The notes under the pieces were generated by a model. It searched no databases. It was given only the letters and a program-made list of their open reading frames with translations, and was not told the DNA's origin. Below, piece after piece: positions 12,284 through 24,179 of a DNA stretch of 64,000 bases (positions are counted from its first letter, which is position 1; each line of letters opens with the position of its first letter). This DNA is from Osedax fenrisi (taxonomy: Eukaryota > Annelida > Polychaeta > Sabellida > Siboglinidae): contig OZ025240.1 of NCBI GenBank assembly GCA_964019155.1, positions 32,188,007 through 32,252,006 on the forward strand. Reading direction: 5' to 3'. Made by a program: the position numbers and the translations under genes.

Positions 12284-12390
12284 TTGCTTAAAATTGATCA
12301 GATACATTTGACATTTATTAATAATTTACATTTACTGTTTAACTCTTTATTTATTTCACATTTATATTACTGTGCTGCAATATGGGGTAC
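12284..12390 (+). pseudogene. CR1-type RT C-terminal scrap
   Basis: The plus strand reads LHLLFNSLFISHLYYCAAIW, the typical 'LYxSLIxSHLxYxxxxWG' segment after the RT. It ends at a (TTAC)n run where an RTE fragment in the opposite orientation begins. Confidence 0.6.
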
Positions 12391-12439
12391 TACTTACTTA
12401 CTTACTTTACTTTATTCCCTTGACTCGCGAATCGTAGGG

Positions 12440-12850
12440 GAAATCAATGAGCTGGCTGTTACACAATGCCGTCGCCATTCATTGCGGTCATGTGGTTTTA
12501 CCATTAAGTAGGACTGATTCAACTTAATCCATACTTTGATGTCATCAATCCATTTTCTTTTTGGTCTACCAAATTTGGATTGTTTTTGCTAAGGTTGTCA
12601 TGTCTAATTGTATGACCGTACCATTTTTATTTTCTTCGGCGGATGGACTGTACCATTGGTTCATATGTACCAATTAAACTTATCATCACATCTTTGATGT
12701 ACTCGTTTGTCTTCATTTCTCTGAATGTAATTCCAAGAAGTTTACTATGTGATTTTTTTCTCGAAACCTTGTCTTTTTTTGTTTGTTGTTTGTTTGTGGA
12801 AATGTCTCTTATAGTCCGAGATTCACACCCATAAATTAGAATAGACTTTT
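12440..12850 (-). pseudogene. RTE-clade element, C-terminal fragment
   Basis: The minus strand reads SILIYGCESRTIRDI, then KLLGITFREMKTNEYI, then QSIRRRK, stop, KWYGHTIRHDN, then DDIKVWIK and a W-x-x-R-R block. These are the family blocks LLYGCExW, RILGIxWxDxxTN, RRLRWxGHxxR and RPKxxWxDDIxxW that follow the RT in RTE elements. Stops and frameshifts are present. Confidence 0.75.
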
Positions 12851-13200
12851 TATAGACATACTTACTTAAATAATATTAAACTATTATGTAATATACATTT
12901 AAAGGTTATGTATTTAACACAATAACAAACACCATCATAAATATATACATATAAATATAAATCAGATTTACCATTCCTCTCCAACAGGCAAGGAATAATG
13001 AGGAAATTAATAAACAAGTTAATGTTTTTACTAGAATTTCCCCAATAATCATATTTTTGGATAGATTCTCATAAAATAAATAAACATACATTTAAGAATT
13101 AAAAAAAATTAAAATTACTCTAAAAAGAGAGAAAGTAGGATATAAATATATATAAATTATTAAAAATAAAAAATTGAGTTGCACCTGATTATTTAACATA
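12850..13200. other. AT-rich stretch, nothing recognised
   Basis: Minus-strand frame 12906-13091 has no family features. Confidence 0.4.
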
Positions 13201-13202
13201 CA

Positions 13203-14113
13203 ATAAAGAGTTTTCGAGTTTTTTATATCTATATTTCAAATATACTATAATATAAAATTAATAATTCATTATTATTACAGATAAAGTGGGAAGTATTATT
13301 TTATTTTTGTTTGTTCGGTATTATATGTTTATTTTATATATATTTTGTATATATCTTTCTAATGTATTATATTACTAAAATACAATATTAATAATTTTCT
13401 AATATTTCAGATTATAGTGATAAGTATTATATAACAATATATATTAATAAACAATATATATTGTTTGTTTCGTAATATTATTGGTATGTTTTGTTATTAA
13501 CTGTTTTTGTATATGTATATTGGTTTATTTTATTTGTAACGTTTTCTGTTTGTATATATATATATATTATATCATATATGTTTAAAATTTATTATACATT
13601 AAAATATAAAATTAGTAAAGTACTACCTACTATTATTACAGATTTTGGTAAGTATTACATTATTTGTTTATTTTATTCTAGTATTGGTATAATTGATTTT
13701 TAACATGTTCTGTTTATAATATATTTAAAATTTAACATTTAAATATTAAACTATATAACTAATAATGTGTTACTAAAAGGGTACACATATAAGAAGAATT
13801 CTATAAAGATAAAGTAAATTGAATATTTCGATGCCACTTACAAAATAATGTATTTTATTTCTATTTTAGATTATTTTTACGCTATATTTTATTTCTATTT
13901 TGATAATTTTTCGTTTATTTTTACTATATGATTTATTTCTAATTTTATATTTTTACGGTAACTGTAAAACGTTTTAATTTCTTTAATCTTTAATTTCGTA
14001 TTATTCTTTGTATATTTCTATAACGTATTTTATCGTTAGCAAATATTTATAATTTATACTTTCGATTACATTTTCGGCTATGTATCTGCTTAAATAAATT
14101 ATCAATCAATAAA
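13203..14113 (+). mobile_element. 3' UTR of non-LTR family A, plus orientation
   Basis: Matches the 3' UTR after the RT gene at 50820-51925, including the repeated modules with ATTACAGATAAAGTGGGAAG and the end TTAAATAAATTATCAATCAAT. No coding part is attached. It carries the uninterrupted site GGTAACTGTAAAACG at about 13957-13971, which is the empty version of the Harbinger insertion site near 45.3 kb. Confidence 0.82.
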
Positions 14114-14201
14114 AATAATATTTTTTATTGTATTATTATTTTTTTAATTTTAATTTAAAAATAAAATTAATAATTGAATTAATGATTATTTATATTGTTG
14201 A

Positions 14202-15123
14202 TTGATTGATTGATAATTTATTTAAGCAAATACATAGCCGAAAATATAATCGAAAAGTATAAAATATAAATATTTGCTAACGATAACATACGTTATAAAT
14301 AAACAAAGAATAATACGAAATTAAAAAATTAAAGAAATTAAAACGTTTTACAGTTACCGTAAAAATAAACGAAAAACAATCGAAAGTAGAAATAAATCAT
14401 ATAGTAAAAATAAACGAAAAATGATAAAAATAGAAATAAAATATAGCGTAAAAATAATCGAAAATAGAAATAAAATTATTTTATAAGTGGCATCGAAATA
14501 TTAAATTTCTACTTTAACTTTATAGAATTCTTCTTATCTTTGTACCTTGTGTTAGTAATAAATTATTAGTTATATAGTTTAATATTTAAATGTTAAATTT
14601 TAAATATATTATAAACAGAACATGTTAAAAATCAAATAATAAGTAATACTTACCAACATCTGTAATAATAGTAGGTAATACTTTATTAATTTTATATTTG
14701 TATTGTAGGTACCTATAATAAATTTGAAACATATATACAAACAGAACAAGTTACATATAAAATAAACCAATATACATATACAAAAACAGTTAATAACAAA
14801 ACATACCAATAATATTACGAAACAAACAATATAATACTTATCACTATAATCTGAAATAATAGAAAATTATTAATATTGTAGTTTAGTAATATAATACATT
14901 TGAAACATATTTACAAAATATATATAAAACAAACATATAATACCGAACAAACCAAAATAAAATAATACTTCCCACTTTATCTGTAATAATAATGAATTAT
15001 TAATTTTATATTATAGTATATTTGAAATATAGATATAAAAAACCCGGATTTTCTATAACAAAAATTAATGTATAACAAAATATAATACAGAACAAACAAA
15101 AATAAAATAATACTTCCCACTTT
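14202..15123 (-). mobile_element. 3' UTR of non-LTR family A, minus orientation
   Basis: Reverse complement of the preceding element, beginning ATTGATTGATTGATAATTTA. The two copies face tail to tail across about 90 bp of A/T sequence, forming an inverted repeat with arms of about 0.85-0.9 kb. Confidence 0.82.
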
Positions 15124-15136
15124 ATATATATATCAC

Positions 15137-15440
15137 TTCATTTATTGTTATTGTTATTGTTATTTTTATTTGGTGGAGTCCTTTCATCCCATCTAGGAAC
15201 TTAGATGAAGTTTTCACTTATAACCATATATGGCTATAATGTCCCTTCGAAGCCGCTCTCATGTTAAGGCATCAATGGTTTTAACGAGAGCCTATCATTT
15301 ATTTATACACAATTATATAAGATCACTTCTAAATATATTTTAAGACCCATTTTATAAAATTAATTAATGGTCCGGACGAGGCTCGAACCCGTGTCCTACT
15401 GCTTGTGTGTCTGACGCCTTAGCCACTGAGCCACACATGC
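15137..15440 (-). mobile_element. tRNA-derived SINE
   Basis: On the minus strand the element begins near 15440 with a tRNA-like head: box A TGGCTCAGTGG (about 15432-15422), then box B GGTTCGAGCC (about 15385-15376). The body includes GAGAGCGGCTTCGAAGGGAC and the 3' end is a (AATAAC)n-like run at 15137-15160. The head does not close into a clean acceptor stem here, and a second copy (25838-26033) shares head and body. This is therefore a pol III SINE, not a tRNA gene. Confidence 0.82.
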
Positions 15441-15449
15441 AGTTAAATA

Positions 15450-15491
<42 letters not shown>

Positions 15492-15938
15492 AATTGTATT
15501 ACTGAAAAGAACAATACCTTATATAAACGAAATAAAACATGAAAATGATATATAATAAAATTAGAGATTTAAAAGTTAACACTGTAGGGGAAAATACTTT
15601 CTATAAACAAATAAACAATGTGTAAATAAATATATTAAAATAAATGAATAAAAAGATGAAGATTAAATCTATTAAAAAATATATATGAATAATATCTATG
15701 AATACTGTTTTAAGAGGTATTTTTAAAAAACAAATTTTAAAACTATTTTTTTTAAATATAATTTAATTCCATTTATTTGGACCAGAAAATAATATAGAAT
15801 TATGATTTCATGTATGTTTTATATATAGTAGAGTGTAATTAAAAGTTGAATAGCTATATTTATTATATCTCCATACAAAAATGTTATTCGTAGTTTTTGG
15901 ACAATTATTACAAACCTACTTACAAATATATTATAATG
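15440..15938. other. AT-rich stretch with (AT)n, nothing recognised
   Basis: (AT)n at 15453-15487. No coding or repeat family seen in the rest. Confidence 0.4.
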
Positions 15939-16050
15939 AATGAATTCAGTTTATAGACAAAGTCTAAGGAGGATAGGTGAAAGTGGTCAGCTTTATTGAT
16001 TCGAAACCTTCTAACAGTATGTGCAATGTCATATCATCATTTCCATTCAA
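15938..16050 (-). repeat. 3' tail scrap of a CR1/Jockey-type element
   Basis: Minus strand ends ...AGACTTTGTCTATAAACTG AATTCATTCATT, resembling the 3' UTR and CATT tail of such elements. Too short to classify. Confidence 0.35.
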
Positions 16051-16838
16051 ATATAATAATAAAATCATATTAATATAAAAAAACGATGAAATGATTAAAT
16101 AAAAGGTTAATCACATACGATAATAATAAAATTTAAAATTAGAAACAAAGATAAAATATAAAATTACAATAATAAAGGAAATATAAATAAATTTGGTACA
16201 GATAATAAAAATAAAAGTTGTGATTCGTGAATGGCATTCAAAGGCATTCAAAGATGAATATTAAAGAAAGAGAAAAATAAATAATTTTACTATCAATATT
16301 ACATATATTTTAATACTGTTTAAATACAAATTAAAATTAAAATTGTTAAAGAAATAATTGATTATTATATAATATGCATACAAATGCAATAGGATAATAT
16401 AATAATAGTGTAATATAATAAAAAAGAAAAATGAAAATAAAATAATATAAAATTAATTAAATCATGTTTTTTTGTTTTAATACTGTAGTGCAAACATGTT
16501 CATAATTTTAATACTGTTTTTTTTTAAAGATTATAATCCTATTTATAGTTTTTAAAAATAATAGTTTTTATAATTTTTAATACTGTTTAATTTTTAATAT
16601 TTTATTTGTAATACTGTTTATAATTTAAATTTGTAATACTGTTTATAATAAAAATGTATACATTTTGTAATACTATTTATAATAAAAATATGTAAATGTT
16701 TTGAAATGATTATAAAAAGATACCTGCCAAAATTATAATAATTAATATTTATAAAAAAATATAACAATACTGTTTAATAAAAAATGATTTTAAAACTTTC
16801 TTCAGTTTTAGAGTATGAGTAATTGTAATAGTTTTTAA
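16050..16838. other. AT-rich sequence with TAATACTGTTT words
   Basis: The word TAATACTGTTTA recurs about every 20-60 bp between 16310 and 16770, suggesting a degenerate low-complexity tandem region. No gene. Confidence 0.4.
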
Positions 16839-17115
16839 AATATTATTAAATATTATTGAAATATAAAGTGTAGGTACTTTACAAAATATTGTATATTGTA
16901 TATAGTATTTTGAAATCTACTGGTTTGCATTAGTGGTAAAATAATTTTGTTTTATTCCTATTAAATTTAAAAAATAAACATTATAAATTTAATAGGAATA
17001 AAACAACATTTATTTTACCACTAATGCAAACCAGTAGATTTCAAAATACAATATACAATATACAATATTTTGTACAGTACCTACACTTTATATTTCAATA
17101 ATATTTAATAATATT
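16839..17115. repeat. Near-perfect inverted repeat, ~130-bp arms
   Basis: Left arm 16839-16969 and right arm 16984-17115 are reverse complements apart from a few mismatches and indels. Both contain ATCTACTGGTTTGCATTAGT or its complement and GTAGGTAC-like words. The spacer is about 14 bp. Confidence 0.85.
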
Positions 17116-17119
17116 TCAA

Positions 17120-18440
17120 TAATATATTATTTAAAAGATTATATATAATTAAAATATTTCTAAAGTTATAAGATCATCAAGTTATAAAATGTTACTATTA
17201 TAAAATATAATTGATACATGCGATAATGGTAATTTTTAATTGTCAATAATATTTTTATTAATTATTCGTATTATTTTTGTTGGTGATACATTAAATATAT
17301 TTAAATTATAATTATAAATATTACCCCATATTTAAATACCATATGATAAATTAGATAAAAACAAAGAGTTGTATAATAAAATCAAACTTTTAATATTTAA
17401 ATATGATAACCTTTTAATTATGTATATTATTTTTCAAAGTTTGATATTTAAATTATCAATATGTAGGTTATATTAAATGATAATTTTGTATCTAAATACA
17501 AACCCAAAAATGTATAGTTATCTACTATATACATTTTTATATTGTCAATTATTATATCATTAGTTAGTTTAGTATTAATATATGGAACTATTTATGTTTT
17601 TTTTTATATTCAATTTTAAATTATTTATATCGAATCAATTTATCCATATATATTTGAAGTCATTTTGTTAGTTCAACATCACTATTAGCGTAAACTGTTA
17701 GTGATGTATCGTCAGCATATAAATTTAAATTAATATTATTCACATTTTTAAAAACATTTAGTAGGTCATTTATAAAAATTATAAAAAATAAGGCCCCCAG
17801 AACAGAACCTTGAGGAACTCCGTACTTAACATATTTAGTATTCGATAATGAATTATTTATTTTTGTAGTAAATATTCTGTTATTTAAATAACTTTTTATT
17901 AGATTATATATATTTCCTCTTATTCCATATATTTCAAGTTTTTTTAATAATATTATATGATCAATATCATCGAGAGCTTATTTCAGATCTAGAATAATTA
18001 TTCCAATTTTTAATTTTTATGTATGCTATTTTTTTGTATAATAAAATGCTGAATGTTCAAAAGCAACATTGATGTATTCGATTTTGGAATAAAACTTATT
18101 GATTTTATGTTTAATTATGAAATTGGATAATCTATTATATATAATTTTTTTAAATATTTTACTAATTTGTAGTAAAAGTTCAATTGGGCGGTAATTGATA
18201 ATATTTGTATTGTCATTATTTTTAAATAGTAGTTTTATAATTGATTTTTTTCATATCCGTTGGAAGACCAGTTACAATTGTATTAATACTATTATTAAAT
18301 ATATGTTTTATGGGATATAAAATACAATTAATAATCTGCTTTATCAATGACATATCATAATTATTCATGGATACTTTAGATTTCATGCTATTAGTAACAT
18401 TCATTATTTCACTATTGATAATAGGTATGAAATACAAACT
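17120..18440 (-). pseudogene. CR1-like RT fragment (same type as the 38-kb element)
   Basis: Minus strand shows YGVPQGSVLGALFFIIFIND, then LNLYADDTSLTVYANSDVEL, then TFLGLYLDTKLSFN and a LYNSLFLSNLSYGI-like segment: RT palm motifs with the ADD box, followed by the usual C-terminal segments. The KKALDD box near 17980 has one Lys changed to TAA. Multiple frame breaks. Confidence 0.75.
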
Positions 18441-18444
18441 ATAT

Positions 18445-18753
18445 GGATTATATATTTTTAATTATAATATGCATAAACAAAATATTATTATAGATAATAT
18501 TATCTCGTAACTTTAATATGTTAGAATTAATAAATAGAGAATGTGTCCTAGATAAAATAAAAGTTCCATTTCTGATTAAAAATATATCTTTATAAATAAT
18601 GGATTATATATTTTTAATTATAATATGCATAAACAAAATATTATTATGGATAATATTATCTCGTAACTTTAATATGTTAGAATTAATAAATAGAGAATGT
18701 GTCCTAGATAAAATAAAAGTTCCATTTCTGATTAAAAATATATCTTTATAAAT
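18445..18753. repeat. Direct tandem duplication of ~154 bp
   Basis: Bases 18445-18598 and 18600-18753 are almost identical, both starting GGATTATATATTTTTAATTA. The duplicated piece is RT C-terminal sequence of the adjacent minus-strand element. Confidence 0.85.
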
Positions 18754-19190
18754 AATTCTAATTACTTTTTTTTGTAATAATTCTATTACATATATATTAC
18801 TAAAGTATATATTTTCCAATAATTCTAAGCAATACAATATATGAGGTAAAAATAAAGAATTATATAATAAATATAGTATTTTTTTCGGGAGAATAGTACT
18901 ACGTTTTTTTAACATATATATAATTTTGGATAATTTAATTTGAATACTTATTATATGTTGTTTAAAAACTAATTTTGTATCCAATATAACGCCCAAAAAT
19001 GTTTAACATATATGTTTAACATAAAGATAATGGTTGTCGTTCTATAAAAATATTAGAAGTTAATGATGCACCTTTGTATAAAGATTTTGTTTTGTTTTTG
19101 CAGTATTACATTTTAATTTGTTTAAATTAAGCCACTATATTAGTTAAATCTATATTATTATTTTTACGAATGCTAAGAGATGTATCATCA
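18604..19190 (-). pseudogene. CR1-like RT C-terminal fragment
   Basis: The open frame 18996-18604 reads GVILDTKLVFKQHIISIQIK, then KKILYLLYNSLFLPHILYCL: the FLGI-x-D segment and SLFLPxxxYxxE segment after the RT palm. Upstream on the same strand (about 19190-19150) is ADDTSLSIRKNNN, the catalytic box, in another frame. Confidence 0.72.
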
Positions 19191-19199
19191 GCAAAAAAT

Positions 19200-19640
19200 A
19201 TCAAATTTCTATCAACAGATATGTATAAACAATTATGTATATCATAATTTAAATAATAATAATTTCACATATCTTTTAAATATAAATAAAACATATAACC
19301 TCAGACAACCAATAGATATATATTCCAAAATAATATTTATACATAGTAATTATGGAATATATATACATGGGGTAAAACATTGGAATATACTTAACAATAT
19401 GATAAAAAATAACAAACCTTACAAAACATTTAATACAAAACTAAAATTATATATAAAAAATAAACAATGAATTAAAATTTTATTTTTAATTAATTAAATA
19501 AAAATTGTATTTGTTATATATTTATCTAGTTATTTTATTTATATTATTTTTAGTTTTATTTATTTTTGACTGCAGCCATTATAAGTTATATTGAGAAACT
19601 AGCTGGTAGCCTATTGAGTAAGAAAACATAAAGAAAAAAG
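19200..19640 (+). pseudogene. CR1-like element C-terminus and 3' UTR, plus strand
   Basis: Reads TYNLRQPIDIYSKIIFIHSN, then GVKHWNILNNMIKN. It is homologous to the C-terminus at 38048-37815 (YNLRNNNEYEIKN ... GIKLWNKLDENIK). The 3' UTR word GCTGGTAGCCTATTGAG resembles the 3' UTR of the 38-kb element. It abuts a minus-strand fragment, so the junction is a rearrangement or nested insertion. Confidence 0.7.
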
Positions 19641-20013
19641 TGAGAGAAAATAAAGAAACAACACAAATTAACTTCACTCTATAAATTACTATTTTATTTT
19701 ATTCTATATATGTATACATATATTAAAAACGAAATTTATATTAAAAAAATATCGAAGATTAATTAATAGAAGATATGAATTATTTAATATATAGTTAATG
19801 ATTAATTTATATAGTAATTATGTGCATGCACTTAATAAGTATTCTAATAATTATAAGTATTATTTAATATCAATATAATTATTTATATTAATATTGTATG
19901 ATATTTATAATAATTTTGTTAACTTTATAATACTATTTTATACTTAAAATATATTTTAACGTATACGTATATGAAGCCAGCATTTATAATACATGTTAAT
20001 TTAAAACCTATAT

Positions 20014-20074
<61 letters not shown>

Positions 20075-20247
20075 TAACATCTTTTAAGGAAATCACTGAA
20101 TAAATAAATATTTCACATTTCCATTTTTAATTTAAAATTATATATATTAAATGAAATTTATTTTATAAAATTAAAAAAAGTGGAATACTTATTTAAATAA
20201 ATATATACATTAACCTGGGCAATTTTCGGTGTAGTATATATGCATAC
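19640..20247. other. GPCR intron, nothing recognised
   Basis: AT-rich. (AT)n at 20019-20070. Confidence 0.4.
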
Positions 20248-20369
20248 CTTTGATGATTGCTTTCGTAGGATCAATAAATAAGGTATTAAAGTAACTTCTA
20301 TAATTTGAAATAATATCTTTAATTTTCAAGGAAGAGTTGCAAACCGGAATTCCTTCAATGTTACGAGTA
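20248..20369 (-). CDS. Class C GPCR exon H: ligand-binding domain
   Basis: 40 codons: TRNIEGIPVCNSSLKIKDII, then SNYRSYFNTLFIDPTKAIIK. The cysteine and the closing 'K-A-I-I-K' fit the family segment before VYAxAHAL. Acceptor TTTACAG, donor AAAG|GTATGC, phase 1. Confidence 0.68.
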
Positions 20370-20830
20370 CTGTAAATGTTATTAAATATATAATCAAAAC
20401 GAAAATATAAAAATCAGATTGAAATATTTTATTTGTCATATTTAAAAATTCATATTCATTATAAATAACGATATGCGTTATAATTATATGCGCATATTCC
20501 ATGCTTATAACTATACAATAATGTGTGTATTTATCATCAATGAGAAATAATTATTAATATTATATAATACATATTTTATATAATACAATAAATATTATAT
20601 ACATATATATATATATATATATGTAACTCAAATATACTAGTCACAATTCTCTATTAGATAATTAATATGTATTTTAAACTTCAAAATATAACATATTATA
20701 ACGATTATTTGTAATAATTTATTCAATATTAAATATATTTATTTGAAATTTTATAATTAGGGTAATATTATGGCAATGAATTATGTGGCTATTTTAAATT
20801 TTTGAATACATTATATTTAAAAGAATAAAC

Positions 20831-21600
20831 AGGGGGTCCTTAATCGGATACATGTGCCTAATACCGAACACCTTCTTCTATTACCGACCCCCTAAATTAA
20901 TCGTGGTATAAATAATTATAGTATTATAATATAATATAAAAAAAAGTAAATATAACTATAATTAATTATAACATGCACACAATTTATTTATTATTGAATT
21001 TATATTTTAATAGTAATATTTAAATTTAAACTTTATAGTAATTATATTAAAATAGTGTATATTATTATTTAATATTTATTTATTTATCAGTATATATATA
21101 ATCAACTGGAATCATGAATCCTAGATATATATCAATGATACACAAACAACTTACGACATATTTAAAGTAAAATACGGATCTATTTTTATTGGATATTATA
21201 AATTACATGGGGGTAGATATTAGGGTAATTTATGGGGTCGGTAATATGAAAATTATATGGGTTGCTATAATTAAGATATAATGATTAATAATTATTCATA
21301 TTAAAGTATTTTTATAATTGTTATAAACATTTTATTGATCTACAATATTATGTTCAGTATTAAGTTTTCTTTTAATTAATAAAGTATTTACAATGATTTT
21401 ATAAAAGTTATTATTTAAATATTTAAAAAGTAAAAACAGAATATTACTTTTTATCAAATAACAAGTATAGGATTGTATATTTTTAAAAACAAAATACTTA
21501 TTCATATTTATCATTAAATTACTAACAGTTCATTTATATATAATTGTTTAATATCTCTTATAGTTACTGATATACGAGAGGGGTCGTTAATCGGAGACTT
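20831..21600. repeat. Possible DNA-element ends with GGGGTCGGTAAT motifs
   Basis: ATTACCGACCCC at 20880-20891 and its complement GGGGTCGGTAAT at 21234-21245 form an inverted pair about 340 bp apart. AGGGGGTCCTTAATCGGA (20831) recurs as GAGGGGTCGTTAATCGGA (21578) in direct orientation. This suggests one or two nested small elements in the intron between GPCR exons G and H. Confidence 0.45.
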
Positions 21601-22158
21601 TCACCTATTACAAAAAACGAACTAATACTATATATATATATATAACATATATTGTAATATACTGTAATATAATGTATTTATTAACATATCGTATTTTTAT
21701 AGATATTCTATATATAGTAAGTATAATACGTATAATGTAGTATAGGTGCACTGGTATAGTATCTGAATAATAAAGATTTACATATTCATATCTTTAGACT
21801 CTATAATATATAGTTGTATTTATAGAATATATCTTTAGCGATATAGCCAAAACATTAATATTATATATTACATTGTAATCGGAAATTTTAAGTCAAAGTA
21901 CACATTATTTGACTGGATTTATTAATAATATTATTAATATTGTTAAATTATCAATATTACATAAACTATCAACATTTTTCCTAAATTTAAATATATCTTA
22001 TTATATCAGATAATACATTTTAGAAAAAGTTTGTTGATTAGTTTATATAAAATGAATATATAAACTAATATAAATACACTTTAACAAATTAATATATATA
22101 TATACATTTAAATAATATTTTTATTTTGTGTTTTCATATATATATGTAGTATTACAAC
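21600..22158. other. GPCR intron, nothing recognised
   Basis: AT-rich sequence upstream of exon H and downstream of exon G. No coding or repeat family seen. Confidence 0.4.
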
Positions 22159-22280
22159 CTGCATTTGAAATAATGTTCGAAAGTTAATCTATACCAATCT
22201 GTTTGATTATTTCTATAAGAATATGGGCCTATATCGTTCCATGTTGTATAAAAAGATTTATCCACATGAATACTGTAGAG
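22159..22280 (-). CDS. Class C GPCR exon G: ligand-binding domain
   Basis: Starts LYSIHVDKSFYTTWNDIGPY and ends RLTFEHYFKC. It corresponds to the segment around 'FxxFWxxxFxC' after the mGluR basal strand. The acceptor CAATAG gives phase 0 entry. It leaves in phase 2 (AG, then T from the next exon). Confidence 0.68.
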
Positions 22281-22636
22281 CTATTGATATATTATGAAAT
22301 GAAATTTGTATAAATTGTAATCATATGATAAATTATATGATAAATTATATAATTTAAATAAGGTACATTTTGTATATAAAAATAAATTATTTAAATTTAT
22401 ATTCAATAATCTAGAATACTATATATATATATATATATTACTTATATATTAAATTTTAATAAAATATACGGTAGTAAATATAAAATATCCTATAGGATAT
22501 ATGTATAAAACAGGTATTTCTATAAACCAATATTAACTATTGACTATTTAAAAGCAATATATTAATATACTAAATGTTTATATTTATTATTATATAATAT
22601 ATAGATTTATAATATTTATAATATTTATAATAGATT

Positions 22637-22679
<43 letters not shown>

Positions 22680-22807
22680 CATTATAATTGTGTTGATTAA
22701 ATGACAAAATGTATTAAATATATATAAATATTATAGTTAATACTATCAAAGCTATACGGCATACTTCCAAAAACTATATATATACATTGTATTTACTAGT
22801 AGTTTAC

Positions 22808-22954
22808 AACGTTAATAAAGAAAGATCCCGTTGAAAAGCGATACAAATGTTTAAATTTATTAGAGCTTATAGCATCTGTACATATGAATATCAGCTTTCT
22901 GTTAGCTGGCAGATATTTGTTCAGTTTCTTAAATAACATTATAACATCCGAACT
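22808..22954 (-). CDS. Class C GPCR exon F: ligand-binding domain
   Basis: 49 codons starting SSDVIMLFKKLNKYLPANRK and continuing LIFICTDAIS. It fits the strand-helix-strand in which mGluRs read 'WIGSDxW'. Acceptor CGTAG, donor GTT|GTAAAC, phase 0 on both sides. Confidence 0.72.
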
Positions 22955-22959
22955 CTACG

Positions 22960-23256
22960 AATGGAATTTTTATATATATAAATATATGTATGTGTATGTG
23001 TAATACACATTGTGTATGCACATCTATATAGGGAACAACAGTGGGTACCTTCATTTTGACTCATGATAATTATAATATATAGATAACTACAGAATTTTGA
23101 GATATTATTTTGTATATTATCTAGAAATCATAGAGATATATAATCAATATTACTAAATAATATAAACAATATATTAGGAATTAAAAAAGACATACAATAA
23201 TGAAAGTCGGGAGTGACTATTAGTACCAGACTATCCAAATGTATCTCTCTGTATTC

Positions 23257-23305
<49 letters not shown>

Positions 23306-23493
23306 TTATATATTCAATATTATTTAATATAAAATAATTTTGAACTCTATAGAGTAATTAATTAATTATTAAATATATATTGAACTATAAATTGTGATTA
23401 TTTATTTTATAAACACACCTAATTAAAAGAATTAATTATTGTTCTGTTAAATGCCTAGTTAATATATTACAGTAGTACATATTTCATTACAGG

Positions 23494-23550
<57 letters not shown>

Positions 23551-23664
23551 AATAAGGCGCAAGATATCCTTATTATATAATATTCGTGTAGTATACAATA
23601 TATTACATTTTATATTTATAAATTTATAAAATCGAATATATAATCCTTTATATCATGATATTTG

Positions 23665-23695
<31 letters not shown>

Positions 23696-23763
23696 AACTT
23701 TGTTTTTTTACTTTCCAAATTAGTTACGTTATCATATTATTTTGTATTTATATAATGATTCAC
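22960..23763. other. GPCR intron with microsatellites
   Basis: (AT)n at 23262-23297 and 23498-23535 (followed by (AAT)n), and 23671-23694. No coding sequence seen. Confidence 0.5.
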
Positions 23764-23910
23764 CTCCATGAACATCACAACGACATTAGATTTAGTTTCT
23801 GAAACGATCTGATTCGTGACTTTCTGAAAGAATGCATCCGAAAACGATGTATGAATAGTGACTGCGTACGCAATACAGATACCTCGCTGTTTCGCCAGTT
23901 TCATCACAGC
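23764..23910 (-). CDS. Class C GPCR exon E: ligand-binding domain lobe 2
   Basis: 49 codons: AVMKLAKQRGICIAYAVTIH, then TSFSDAFFQKVTNQIVSETK, SNVVVMFME. It matches the family block FxxxAxxxGICIAxxxxI...VVVxF. Acceptor ATATAG, donor GAG|GTGAAT. Confidence 0.88.
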
Positions 23911-24179
23911 CTATATGTAGATACGTTTTATAAATAATAGTTATTCGTATCATTAAATATAACATTTTATATATTCATTATGTAATGAATGTTTATTTAA
24001 TAATTAAGTAATACATTATCTAGATTAAATATTTGTATGATTAGAGTTAAGTAGAAAAAGGCTAATGGATATATTCTTATGGAAGAAGCCAATTGGCTAT
24101 CTCTTAATAAATTAACCCTCAATATAAATATATACTCTGTATATTATATATTATACAGTGTTATGTTTATAACATACGT

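Noticed and set aside
12643..12834. Plus-strand 63-codon frame
   Set aside because: Shadow of the minus-strand RTE C-terminal fragment.
15360..15440. tRNA gene candidate with box A and box B
   Set aside because: The head continues into a body shared with a second dispersed copy and ends in a simple repeat, so it is the promoter part of a SINE.
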